From Anaeramoeba flamelloides (lineage: Eukaryota > Metamonada > Anaeramoebidae), in contig JANTQA010000036.1 in the NCBI GenBank assembly GCA_027625915.1, forward strand, positions 10,003,001-10,067,000: 64,000 bases of DNA, read 5' to 3'. Positions 49,401 through 60,649 of the stretch are shown here, piece by piece. A model generated the notes under the pieces. The model was not told where the DNA came from and searched no databases. It was given only the letters and a program-made list of their open reading frames with translations. Each line of letters starts with the position of its first letter. The stretch's first letter is position 1. The translations under genes were made by a program, and so were the position numbers.

Positions 49401-52400
49401 CAATGTTTGCAAGTATCACAATATGAATAAAGTTAAATATGAAAAATTCACAGAGAATTGAATGCCTATGATTTCTTTGAAAAAAATTTGTTACAATTCT
49501 CAAATATTTAAAAATTGAGACATTCTATTGTTTTTTAAAAAATTGAATATCGTTAGTTAGAAATCTGATTTTTTTGATTATTTTTTCGTTTACTTTTTTC
49601 TCTTTTAAAAAAAAGATTATTTTTTTTACTCAAAAGCAATGAAAGAAAAAAAAAGTAGTGCATGTTAACACAAATAACAAATGGTTGAAAACAAAACAAG
49701 ACATTTAATAATGGTGGTAATTATCTTCTTTTATATGTAAATGTATTTTGCTGGAATTTTGTTCTTTCAAGTGCAGTAACATACTAACAATAGTTTTAAC
49801 ATAATAGTGGTAGAATAATTAACCAAAGAAAACAGTTAATTACACATTCAGTACTTGTAGTTAGAAAAAGAATTTTGTATTAATATTCTTTATACTTTTT
49901 ATTGTTTTTTAAATTCTATAACTCTTTCTTTTCTTTTTCTTTTTCTTTTTCTTTTTCTTTTTCTCTTTTTTAATCTAATAATTTTTTTTTTCTCATTTTT
50001 CTAGGCAAGATATCCTTTGAGTGAAAATATTTATTAATAAAATTTCAGCAAAATTTTCAATACTTTTTTTTGCTGTGCGCACTCCAAAAATTGTGACATA
50101 TCATTTTTTTATTTTGATGGAGAAATATTTATTTTTTTATTTTGTGGGTAATGGAAATTATCAAAAATTGTAAACATTTCAATTAAGTTCAAAATTCTAA
50201 TTTAGTATTTATCATATAATTTATTTTTAAATTATTTATTTAATAAGATTTTTAAATTCAAAAATTGAGTTTTGGTATTTCAAAGTTTTTTAATCTAACC
50301 ATTTGGGTAAAAAAAGAAAAACAGGGAAAAAAGTTAAACACGATTTTTAATTGGGTACCTTAAGAAAGCCTAGCACATGAAAATGAAAAGTAAGATCAAT
50401 TAATAAAAGAAAAAATAAATGATTAAAGATAAAATGGAGGATTCAACGACAATAATAACAGTTTTTGTAATACTATCTTTTGGTATGGGATTTTTCGTTG
50501 ATTGATCCCTTATTAAAAATTTGTGAAAATATTCGACTTATTTTTGAGATCTCCAAAAAAACTATAACAATTTCCCTAAAAAATGAAGTAGATCTAAATT
50601 GTGCTTTGTTGGTTTGAGGGAAAATAATATAATGGATTATTATGAAATAATTTTTCTCCAATATGAAGAAAGAATATTTTGAAAATTGTGATGAAAGGTT
50701 TCCTTTTTTAATTCGAAAATAACAGTATCATTTACAGAAATGGAAAAATCAATTTTATTTGCTCTCTTTTTAAAAAATAGGATTTCAAAGTTCTTTATTG
50801 GTTGTCTTTTTTAAAATAGTGTTGAGAAACTCATTTTGGTTACATTTTTAATAAAGCTATTTTTAAAAAGTTTGATCAAAAAAAGTTATAGACGAAGTTC
50901 TGGAAATGGATCTACCAAAGTTTATTGATTGAACTAAAAGATATTTTTAAAAACTTTTTTGTAACACTTTTTTAAAATTACAATACTATTTGAGATTTCA
51001 ATAAATTTATTGATTGATCGGAATTGGTATCCTAAATTGACCTTAACAATTTGATCGATATTTTGATATCCTACTATTTTTGTGTGCAATTTAAGTCTTT
51101 CAATTTTTAATGGGAACTTTAATTTGTTCACTAGGTTTTATTTGTGGGAGAATATTTCATTCAGATCACACAAAAATAGAAAGTTAAATATTGAGAAGAA
51201 GAAAAAGAAAAAGAAAATTTCTTCTTTTGGAATTTTGTTCCATTGTTGATTATTTTCTTTCAATTGTAAGTTGTTAATTTTTAATTTTAGATTGGTAATT
51301 TTTGAATTGTTTTTTGTGTGTCTGTTTTGGATTGCCTTTTTGTTTTAATGTTTGTTGTTAATTAAAGTTTTAAAAACAAAGATTTAAAAGTGGTAATAAA
51401 TTTACTTGGTGTTGGAATAGGAGTAGGAGTAGGGGTGGGTGTTGGTATTGTTGTTGGTTTTGGTGCTGGGTTTGGTGGGCATTGTGAATTGGCTCCCCAA
51501 TACCAATTGTCTTGGGCACAAGTGCCATCGAATGGGCCGTTTGTGTTACCTGTAAAGCATGTTGAGGTAGAATTACACCATCCACATTGACGATCTGCGT
51601 AATGGGTTAAACAACTATCACAAGAATTGTTGTATGCACCACATCCTAATTAAATTTACAATAAGTTAAAAACCGATCAAAGTCAATTCAAAATTTTACA
51701 AAAATAGAGCAAAGCAAAAGTAAAAAAAAAAATAAAATAAAAAAAAAATCACAAACCTAGATCTGCACTACATTTGCTGTTTTTACCATAAACCCAAGAC
51801 ATTCCAGTACAAATTGCGTTGTTTGGGCCTGAAGAAGATCCATCATAACATGTTTGATCAGAAATACACCATCCACAATTTCTATCGGCAAAATGAGCAG
51901 AACAAGACGCACAATCCTTATAATATTTGGTACATTCATTTTTAACTAGAAAGTAAAGGAGAAAAAAAAAATTAATAGGCACAACACAAGTCAGTTTAAA
52001 GAGAGGGTGTTATGAAAAAAATCAGAAATGTTTATATTTTTTGAGTTTTTCTGTGTTGAGATTGTTCTTTATGTTTTTTTTTTTTTTTTCTTTTTTTCAG
52101 AAATTTTTTAAAAGTGGTAATTAATGTACTTGGTGTTGGAATAGGAGTAGGTGTAGGTGTAGGTGTAGGTATTGTTGTTGGTGATGGTGGTGGATTTGGT
52201 GGGCATTGTGAGTCAGCTCCCCAATACCAATTTCCTTTACCACAAGTGCCATCGAATGGGCCGTTTGTGTTACCTGTAAAGCATGTTGAGGTAGAATTAC
52301 ACCAACCACATTGACGATCTGCGTAATGGGTTAAACACAATTCACAAGAGCTGTCGTATGCACTACAAACATCATTACATCTTATTAAAGAGAGAGCAAT

Positions 52401-52436
52401 TACAAACAGGAAAAGTAGAGATAAATTTAAGTTCAT
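46453..52436 (-). CDS. Type I membrane protein with six PSI modules, five exons
   Basis: Exons 52130-52436, 51757-51945, 51406-51645, 47501-47683 and 46453-47165 join to 543 residues. All four introns are phase 1 and GT-AG. A signal peptide (MNLNLSLLFLFVIALSL) starts at 52436; an upstream in-frame Met at 52508 would bury it. Six cysteine-rich PSI (plexin-semaphorin-integrin) modules follow, each with a C-(L/S)-(T/A)-H-(Y/F)-ADR-x-CGWC core, at about 23-79, 107-164, 167-221, 247-305, 308-363 and 391-446. Thr/Pro-rich linkers follow modules 1, 3, 5 and 6. A membrane segment (about 470-495), RSKKSK stop-transfer residues and a 48-residue acidic tail with YTQI close the protein. It is a likely surface receptor or adhesion protein; the ligand is unknown. 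Intron 3 is 3722 bases, so two separate genes cannot be fully excluded, but only exon 1 has a signal peptide and the phases match. Confidence 0.8.
47901..49022. mobile_element. 1.1 kb inverted-repeat element in PSI-gene intron 3, family N
   Basis: TACACATGAGACCAAAT at the left and TTTTTGTTCTCATGTGTA at the right are complementary over about 11-13 bases. TA at both outer ends may be the target duplication or part of the repeat. Subterminal regions on both sides are rich in AATTTCAAT-type words. No coding frame. Confidence 0.5.
50040..50290 (+). repeat. Family J fragment in PSI-gene intron 3
   Basis: Shares TCCAAAAATT, ATTTATTTTTTTATTTTGTG, 'gtaaacatttcaat' and 'aataagattttt' in order with 16730-16930. 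Confidence 0.45.
50303..50660 (-). mobile_element. MITE, family A, copy 3, in PSI-gene intron 3
   Basis: Reverse-orientation match to 11122-11550 (ACAGGGAAAAAAGTTAAACA, GAAAAGTAAGATCAATTAAT, TTTTTGAGATCTCC). The far inverted repeat is missing, so the copy is truncated. Confidence 0.7.
51406..52370 (-). repeat. Tandem duplication of PSI exons
   Basis: Exon 3 (51406-51645) and the PSI part of exon 1 (52130 to about 52370) are nearly the same at DNA level, including the Thr/Pro linker and the donor site. A stretch of over 60 bases around 51525-51585 and 52249-52309 differs at very few positions. The spacing of about 724 bases is the unit length. Confidence 0.85.
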
Positions 52437-54825
52437 TGAAATGTATTCTTGTTTAATAAGAAATTTATCTAAACTTAAAAAAATGATTTTTTGTGAAAAG
52501 AATTTCAAATTAATAGCAAATCTTATTCTTGAATTGCCAACCCTCTAAATTGAATTTTCCTTTTTTAAGAATTACCTTTGATATTCAAGTTTTTATTTTT
52601 TATTTTTGTTTTTCTTTCAGGTTTTTAGTTTAGTTAATCTAGCGAGTTAATAAAATTCTTTGTATGGTCCCAAAAAGAAATAAAAGTAACTTTCTGGATT
52701 TAATTTTCAAACTCTGTTCACTTTATCTTTGTGATTTATTGGTGCTTTATTAAGACTTTTTGAAAATTTTTATTTTGATACTTTTTTATTTATTCCTGAG
52801 ACCAACACTCTTTGTTGAAAATTCTTTCAGACTAAAATTAAGAACCAAGCAAAGAATTACACTCTCTGAAAGTTCATAATCAATTGTTTTTTACTTTATT
52901 TTTTTATCGTTTTTTGTAGGTGAAAATGGAAAAAAATTTTCCTTTATTTTTTTTGGATCGATTACCGATGATAAAATATGATGGGGAATCAAGAAAAAAC
53001 AAAATTTATTCATAAACACACTATTAGTAGTAACTCTACAAAAGTAAATTACCTCTTTGTCAAATTAAAAAAATTGGATTTTAGGACAAAAGTTTCAAAA
53101 GAAAAAGTTCTTCAAGAAGAAAAAAAAAACTTTGAATTGATTTGAAACACTTGATTGAGTTTGTTTTTCCAGTTAAAAGAATTGTTAATTTGTGGATTGA
53201 AAATTTTTAAAACCAAGGCTATTCTTGAATAATCAAAAAAATTTGAAATACTCTTGGCAAAATAGACATAAAAAAAATTTATTCCAGGTTTCAAAAAAAA
53301 AAGTGTTTCGTTTTTATTCAAGACTTATACATTAATCGATCAAAAAACTGACAAGAATAAACCTGAATTAAATCTAGTATTGGTTTCATACAGTGCAATT
53401 ATTAAAAAAGAAATACTAAAAATGAAGGATCAAAATGCAAAATTTATATCAAAAAATAGAGTAAATTTTTGAGAACATTTTTGTCATCAATAAAACAAAA
53501 AAATTTTAATAAAATTAGAAAAAAAATTTGAAAAATAATTTTAATAAATTGCATTTCGCTCAAAGTGCCCTAGCCACAAATGAGAAAATCACGAGTTTTT
53601 TTTTGCCATTCAACTAGCCTACTGTTGTTTAGAAATAAGAGAAGTAATGGACATCTGGATTAGGGTTGAAATTCATCAAAAAACTACCTGAACAAACCAG
53701 AAATTTAAAAAAAAAAAAAATTTCAAAAATTTTTTTTGCCCCTTCCAGTAATACATTTGATACAAATTTCACATGCAAAATTCTCAATTTTTTGGAAAAT
53801 TAAAATTGTTGAAAACATATTTTTTGTTACTATTTGTATGGGTTTTAAAAGAAAATACAAAGCCTCGCTTTTCTGTGTTCATTTGGAGTTTCAAACGGTT
53901 TTTTTTTCTCAAATTGACTTTAAAAAAAACAGGTAATATACATAAAAACTCAAACATAAAAAAAAAAAAAAAAATGATAAAAAAATATCCCCAAAAGCAT
54001 AAAATCAAACAGATTTTCAATTTAATTTAGCAATATCTTTTAATTGAAATATTTTGATAATATTTTATAATTGAAAGAATATGATTCTTTTTAGACTATA
54101 AAAAAAAATAGATTCAAATAATCTTTCTATTAATTCAAATATTATTTTCCAAAAATTTTATAATTAAAAATGAAAAAAACTATAACTGAAAATTTTCGTT
54201 TTTTTTTATGCAATTCCTATCAATCTCTAATAAAGTGATAAAAAATTTTCAAAATTGTCATATATAATAATTTTTATTATATGTGTGTATTTCAAAAATA
54301 GAAAATTTAGAGATTTTTTTTTGAAAAAAAATTCTGAGTTATGAGGGGTTGAATTCTCTGAATCAAAAAAACCGTGACAAAAGATTCAACCCAAAATAAA
54401 AGAAAAATTAGAAAAAAAGTCATAAAGATTCATAATTATTTTTCTTTCTGATTTTAATGGAAAATAAATAAGTATAAAATCAAACAAACTCATCTAATAA
54501 ATCTTTATTTTCTGAGGAAGAATTTAAAAAGCATATCATATTTCTGAAATAAAACTAGAATTAGATGAAATAAATGAAAATTAGATTTTATAAATGCATT
54601 TTGGATATTCTTTATAAATAAACAACAATTTGTTGCTCAAAAATTTTACAAACAAAAGTATTTCCTTTAAAAAACAAAAAAAAAAAAAAAAAACAATAAA
54701 GGATTAGTAATTGTATCAAATGTTACAGATAAGATCAAGAAATATATGATTATTAATTTATTTTTTCAAGCGCAATTTTTTTGATTTCCATTTTTAAGTG
54801 TATGAAAATATTTTATACTAGTATA
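52437..54825. other. Intergenic, no gene seen
   Basis: Upstream of the PSI gene. Small open frames around 53736-54030 lack protein-like composition. No promoter motif was recognised. Confidence 0.45.
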
Positions 54826-54925
54826 TATTCCACTCTCGTATTTATTAAAAACATCAATGTATTTGGTAAAAGAAAACTTTTGAAGGATTCAGTTTCACAT
54901 AAATAACAGCACTCAAATTTTGAAA
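54826..54925 (-). repeat. Dispersed repeat, family G, copy 2
   Basis: Reverse relative of 3295-3385, containing ATTCCACTCTCGTATTTATT, AATGTATTTGGTAAA and GATTCAGTTTCACATAAATA. Confidence 0.6.
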
Positions 54926-55705
54926 AATGTACTTACCCTCTTAAAATCAAATCGATTTTTTTGATTAATAAAGTTTTTCTCAAAGTATTCATAAAAGACA
55001 TTTCTTTTTTAAAATCATTTCCAAAAGATTTTATTTACTTCTTTTCCGATAAATTGGAAAAATTTTAATATTAATCGTTTGTATACAAAAACAATTTTTT
55101 TAAAAAATATGATTTCTTCTTGATAAAATGTATTGTATTTGAATGTAAATTGAAAAATAAATTGAACAAAATTTTCATTAAGATTTTCAAAAAATATGCT
55201 AAAAGATCCACTCAAAATTTAAACCCTTTAAGATATTAAATCTTGTTTGTAATTTTATATTTCACTTATAAAGTTGAAATGTAAAATTTTACTATATCTT
55301 TTTTATTTTTTGGAAATCTGAATGAAAATTTTGTTCAATTTATTTCTCAATCAACAGTAATTTACAGTTTCCCTTTTTCTTTTTTTGCTTTGAGTGCTGA
55401 TAAATTTGTTTTGAAAAAAAAAATAAATAATTTAATATTTTTATTTTTTTCAAACAATAAACCTGAAAATATATTTCATGGCGTTTGGGTGCAAAGTTTC
55501 TTAATTTTCACTTTGATTTTTTTTTTTTTTTTGCATGGTTTAATGTTTTGGATTATATGATAAGAATAAAGAAGGAAAATAATTAAGAATAATATAATAT
55601 CCTCACAAAAACGAAATTCAAATTATTACAAAATTCAATTCAATAAAAAAAAAAAAAATACAAGGCCATTTGCTTTGTTTTGTTTGTTTTTGTTTTTTCA
55701 GGATG

Positions 55706-56909
55706 CTAACACCAAAAATTTTTTCTTCTAGTCGAGTCTGATTCTTTTAATTTCTGCTTTTTTGAAAAAGTCTTTTTCTTGTTTCTTAATAGCATTTTTT
55801 TGGTCAACATTTCAAAACCAAAGTTGATGTTTACTCCTGTCTTTGCCGAGGTTTCAATGAATTCCGTTCCTAATGTTTTGGCTAGTTCCTTTCCCTGTCG
55901 CTCGTTCACAGCACGCTTTGAGCTGAGATCTATTTTGTTTCCAATTACCAAAATTGGCACTTCTTCTTCTGCGTATTTGTGGACAGATTCAACCCACCCT
56001 TTCACCTGCTCGAAACTCTCAGTTTGTGTGACATCGTAGACTACAATTATCCCATCACAATTTCTATAATATGACCTAGTAATTGTTTTAAATCTCTCTT
56101 TTTTGGGATCCAATACAAGATTCGTTAAAAAGTTAGTTAATTATGTCAGTAGGAAATTAAAGGGTTTAAAAAACGATTTTTCAGATTATTATTTTGCTCG
56201 AGAAATAGAAAATAAAAGATTTTTAAAAATTCTGAAAATACAAACCTTGACCTGCTGTGTCCTGGTTGGTTGGTTGGTTAATTAGAAAGTGAAATTTTGA
56301 AAATGAAAGAGGGTATTTTGGTCAAAAGAATGAAGAGAATAAGAAATTTGGTTTTATGAGTTATAATCTTGCCTACATTATAGCAAGGATAAAAAACTCC
56401 AAACACATTTAGAGTTTCAGAAAGTGACGTAGAGTGCAGTCGAGTGCCGTCAAGTGCCCAGTTTTTTTTAATTTTTGGAATGAACCAGAAAATTTCTGAA
56501 ATTTTCTTTTCATTTCAATAAATAAAAAACCAAATAGCCTAACTTTTCCAGAATTCAAAAGAATTGAATAAAATCTTAGATTTTACTTCACTCTTTTAAA
56601 TTCTGGAAAATATAATGACAAACAGGAGGTAATTTTGTTGAACCACCTCTCTTTAATAAAAAAGAAATTTGTTTTTTTGTTTTTTTTTGTGTTTTTGAAT
56701 GAAGAAAGATTTACCCAAATTTGAAGATGAACTTCTTGGTTCGAAACTACAAGATCTTTCTCTCGGTAATCGATACCAATTGTAGATTCTAGAGTACTTC
56801 GAAAACGATGTTCGGTGTAGTGAAGTAAAAGTGATGTTTTTCCTACTGAAGAATTGCCAATAATCACGACCTTCTTTTTTAATTTTGGATCTTCATCATC
56901 AGAGCTCAT
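55706..56909 (-). CDS. Rab family small GTPase with a 16-base micro-exon
   Basis: Exons 56715-56909, 56246-56261 and 55706-56097 join to 200 residues. Motifs are GNSSVGKT (G1), T of STIGIDY (G2), DTAGQERF (G3), NKID (G4) and TSAK (G5). The G3 residues DTAGQ plus one base come from a 16-base exon (GGACACAGCAGGTCAAG including the acceptor G) without which neither flanking frame makes a GTPase. Introns are 453 and 148 bases; the first holds a family E hairpin. It is a Rab of uncertain subgroup; GIDYREKDL is near the Rab1/3/8/35 type. The C-terminus ends RRKNFWC with a single terminal Cys instead of CC, CXC or CAAX. Prenylation is therefore uncertain, or a last small exon is missed. Confidence 0.85.
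56246..56261 (-). other. Micro-exon of the Rab gene
   Basis: Sixteen bases between CCAG and GTTTGT on the minus strand, coding DTAGQ and the first base of Glu. Phases with both neighbours match exactly. Confidence 0.85.
56425..56630. repeat. Hairpin repeat, family E, copy 4, in Rab intron 1
   Basis: Lead-in GTAGAGTGCAGTCGAGTGCC, then TTTCCAGAATTCAAAAGAAT and the complementary arm ATTTTACTTCACTCTTTTAA, ending CTGGAAAATATAATGAC. Confidence 0.7.
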
Positions 56910-57924
56910 AGACTTTTTGTTTTTGGGTTTTTTTTGTCTTTTTTTGGAAAAATTATTTCTTGTTACCTACGTTGTAATTTAAATTCTTTATTCCTTGTTT
57001 AGAAGTAAAAATGTCTTTTTTAAAAAAATCTTTTGATATTTTTTTGAAACGAAAAAAACAAAAAAAATGATTTGTGCTCAATTATTTTTTTAGCAATATC
57101 AAAGCATGAGTATTGACAAGGAGGGAAAGAATAATGATTTCACGATTTTTTTTGTATGTTTGAAATCAAAATAATAGACTTTTGAATAATTATTCTCCAA
57201 GAATCAGTTTTTATTGCTTCTCATTAATACCAAGAAGACATAGGTTTTGTTGTTATAACTAAAGATTTATTGGGGTACAGTAAACATTTGAGAAAGAGAA
57301 TCAAAAACAACGATAAAATCTTTTGGTAAATTCAAAAAAAATTCCTACTACTTGAAATTAAAAGCTAAAGTTAAAAATATTATATCTACAAGACCAAACT
57401 TACTTTCAAAGGTATTTTCCAAAATGAATTATTGTTTTGAAAAAAGTTTGATTTATTGTATACATTTTAAAAAGTTCAAAGTTCAATCAAAACTAAATAT
57501 CATAATAAATTGCCCAATTTTTATTTATCTTTTTTTACTTTTTTTTCATTAATTTTTAGATGAAAAACAAAACTTTCTAGTGTTTAGAACTGAATATAAA
57601 AATAGTAATTTTTTTGTTATAATAGATAACTCCAATTAATAAAAATATTTATTTTCTAAATTTGATTTTAAATGGGCCAATGATTTTGTAGGGAAGTTTG
57701 TTTCTGTATTATTGAAAAAAAAATTATTTTCTTTAATATGAAGTAAGTGTACACAAATATCCCTAAAAACTAAATATCTGCATGTTTTTAAATTATGCTT
57801 TATTCAAGAGATACTTTAGAGAGTAGTAAACATAAATCCAACATTTTCAAAGAAGTGGAGAAAATAAGATTATTTACCTTGGTTGAGTCTAGTTACTTTG
57901 TCGAATTCAAGTAGTTGTTGAAAA
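56910..57924. other. Intergenic, no gene seen
   Basis: Upstream of the second Rab. Nothing supported. Confidence 0.4.
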
Positions 57925-58080
57925 ATAATTTATTAATTTTTTTTTAATACACTAAATAAATTATCACAATAGAATGTTAATTTGGTTTGTCGTAACAACT
58001 TTGGGAAATGTTAAATGGTTTAACTTTTGTTATTGTAATAATATTTTATTGTGATATATCTTTTTAGGTTTAAAAAAAAA
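57925..58080. mobile_element. Foldback element, family B, copy 3, core only
   Basis: Contains ATCACAATAGAATGTTAAT, CTTTGGGAAATGTTAAATGG and the complementary ATATTTTATTGTGATA. It abuts the family A element that starts at 58089. Confidence 0.6.
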
Positions 58081-58088
58081 ATTAATTG

Positions 58089-58493
58089 AATTGTAGAAAA
58101 AAAGTTAAACACGGTTTTTAATTGGGAACATTACTGAAAATTAAAAGTAAGATCTAATTAAAAAAATAATAAAAAAATAAATATAGACAAAATGAAGTAT
58201 TCAACACATTAGCAGTTTTTTTAAGACTATCTTTTAGGTAAGGGGTTTTCTTTGATTGATCAATTATTAAAAATTTGTTCAAAAAATTGACTATTTTTGA
58301 GATCTCCAAAACTACAATAACAATTTCGATAATAAAGTAGATTTAAATTGTATTTGTTGGGTTGAGGAAAATGATATAATGTATTATTCTTTGAAGTTAA
58401 TTGGTTTCTTCTTTTTATGGATTTTACTTTTCGTTTTCAGGTTCTATTAATATTCCCAATTGAAAACAGTGTTTCCCTTTTTTTCCACAATGT
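58089..58493 (-). mobile_element. MITE, family A, copy 4
   Basis: Reverse-orientation, almost full-length relative of 11122-11550, with both ends present: TTGTAGAAAAAAAGTTAAAC at the left, CCTTTTTTTCCACAA at the right. Confidence 0.75.
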
Positions 58494-59653
58494 GAATTGT
58501 GATTAAGGAAGCACTTTATATATTATTTTCTCAAAAAAAAATATAACTCAATAAACAAGATAATTTTTCAGATCCAAATTTAAAATACAAAAAAAAATAA
58601 ATAAATTTGTTGACTTCTGATATTATGTCCTTACTTGTTTTTAACTTCTTATTCTGGTAAAAAATTATCAAATCGGTTTTAATTGTAAATTGGGAGTGAA
58701 AAGGAATATTTCCAATTATTTTTTTAGTTATTTTTTATTGATAAATGAAGATATCTAAAAGTGAAATTTTTCAAACTGTATTAATAATATTTGCTGAAAA
58801 TCTTAAAACCAATTTCACATGAATGAAAAAGCTGTGAATGAAAAAAACCAAAAAATTCACTTTTAAAAAAGTTTACAATTAAAACTAAAATTTGGTTGAT
58901 TGAAAATACCTAAATTTTTGTTTTAATTTGATGTTTTGTATTCTATTTTAATACTAATAATCAATCAATTTTTTTGATTTTGGTTTTTGTTTTAAAATGA
59001 ACAAAATTTATGTCAGAAATAACAAATAAAATCAGAAAATTTTCTACTATTTACCAATAAAAATCTTTCAGGTGGTTTTTTTTCCAGAATAGAGATGGGG
59101 AAAGCTTATAAACGCGTTTTATTATTTAAAATACTGTTTGGTTCTTTACAATATTGTCAGTTTTTTATTGAATTTAACCTTTCCTCTGTGTTGTCAAAAA
59201 ATAAAATAGTTTTAATTTTTTTCAATTTTTTGGAAATATTATGATGAATAAATTTTGAAATTTCAAACAATATTAACTTGTCGCTTATTCAATTATTATT
59301 AATATTCCATCTAAATTTTATTTTCCCAAAATACAAATAGAAAGTCTAACAAAGAGATTTTATGGAATATATAAAAAAATGCACTACTATTTTTAAAATG
59401 CCTTATATTGAAATTAAAATGAAAATATGATAAATAGTTTGTTTTCTCTATTTTTATCGCAATTCCTATTTTTGAAATTAAGTTTTCTCTAAACAATAAC
59501 AAATGATTATGAAATTAAGTTTTATCTAAACAATAACAACTAATTATGAAAAACAGTTTGTTTTTGTTTTCTTTTTTTTAAGAAATAACAAATTTAAAAA
59601 ATATCAAAGATCAGATCAAATGAGATAAGATAAAATAAAATAAAATTATACAA
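58494..59653. other. Intergenic, no gene seen
   Basis: Downstream flank of the large minus-strand gene. A short tandem of AAATTAAGTTTTNTCTAAACAATAACAA units lies at about 59475-59540. Otherwise nothing is supported. Confidence 0.45.
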
Positions 59654-60597
59654 TTAAATATATTTTGGTAATTCTTGTGGCCAAAACATATCCAAATTTC
59701 TTTTACACCAATCAAATTGTGAATAATATCTATTATTTCTATTTATCCCACTAAACACGTCTCGACTAATAAAAAATGCTCTAAATTCTTGATTATATAG
59801 TTCATCGTGTATTCTTGTTAAATGGTTATGTAATTTGGAAGACAGCCTTTGGAAAGTAAAAGTTGCAAAGTCATCGTTGTTTTGAAAGCAATTTAAAACT
59901 GCTGTGGGTTTTTTTAAATGTAAAATTATCCTGGAGAGAAAAGTGGGGTCTTGGCACTCGTTTCTAATTAAATCGATGAACTCATGGTCAACTTTAAGGA
60001 TTTTGTCATCTAAATATTTCAAAAATTGGGATTTTGAAAGGCAATAATAACCGATTCTAAGAAAGTATTTATGATATTTCTGTGGCAATTCTGAGGAAAT
60101 AAATAGTTCTTGCGAAATATAATATAAATTCAAAAAGAAATCCCAATAGAAGCCCAATTTTTTTTTATTATATTGGGTTAATATTTCATTTTTTTCTACT
60201 GATTGGATACTTAATTGAACCATCTGGTTAGATTGGATTTTTCTAGAATTTAAATAGTTTCTGACTAATTTGTTTATCAGCAATGGTTCTTTTTTTGGAA
60301 AATTTTTGTTTAACTGGTATTCTAAAAAATTTAATAATTCTTGAAAAGAAATAATATCTTGCTTTTTATTTTCAATCATGTCACGTATCTTTTCCATATC
60401 GATATTACCACAGGTTTTTCTTTTTTTTTTATTTCCAGACTTTTTATTTTTTTCATCAGTGTTATTCCTATTTTTTTTTAATTTTTTTTTTATGATCATC
60501 TCATCAGATTCATAATCAGTTTTGATATGTATAAAATCTTTTGAACTTTTTTGATTGGATTTGCTATTATTACAACTACTGCTACTACCACCACTGC

Positions 60598-60649
<52 letters not shown>

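Noticed and set aside
51390-52314. Gly/Val-rich plus-strand frames opposite the PSI exons
   Set aside because: Antisense of the Thr/Pro linkers; they recur only because the exon is duplicated.
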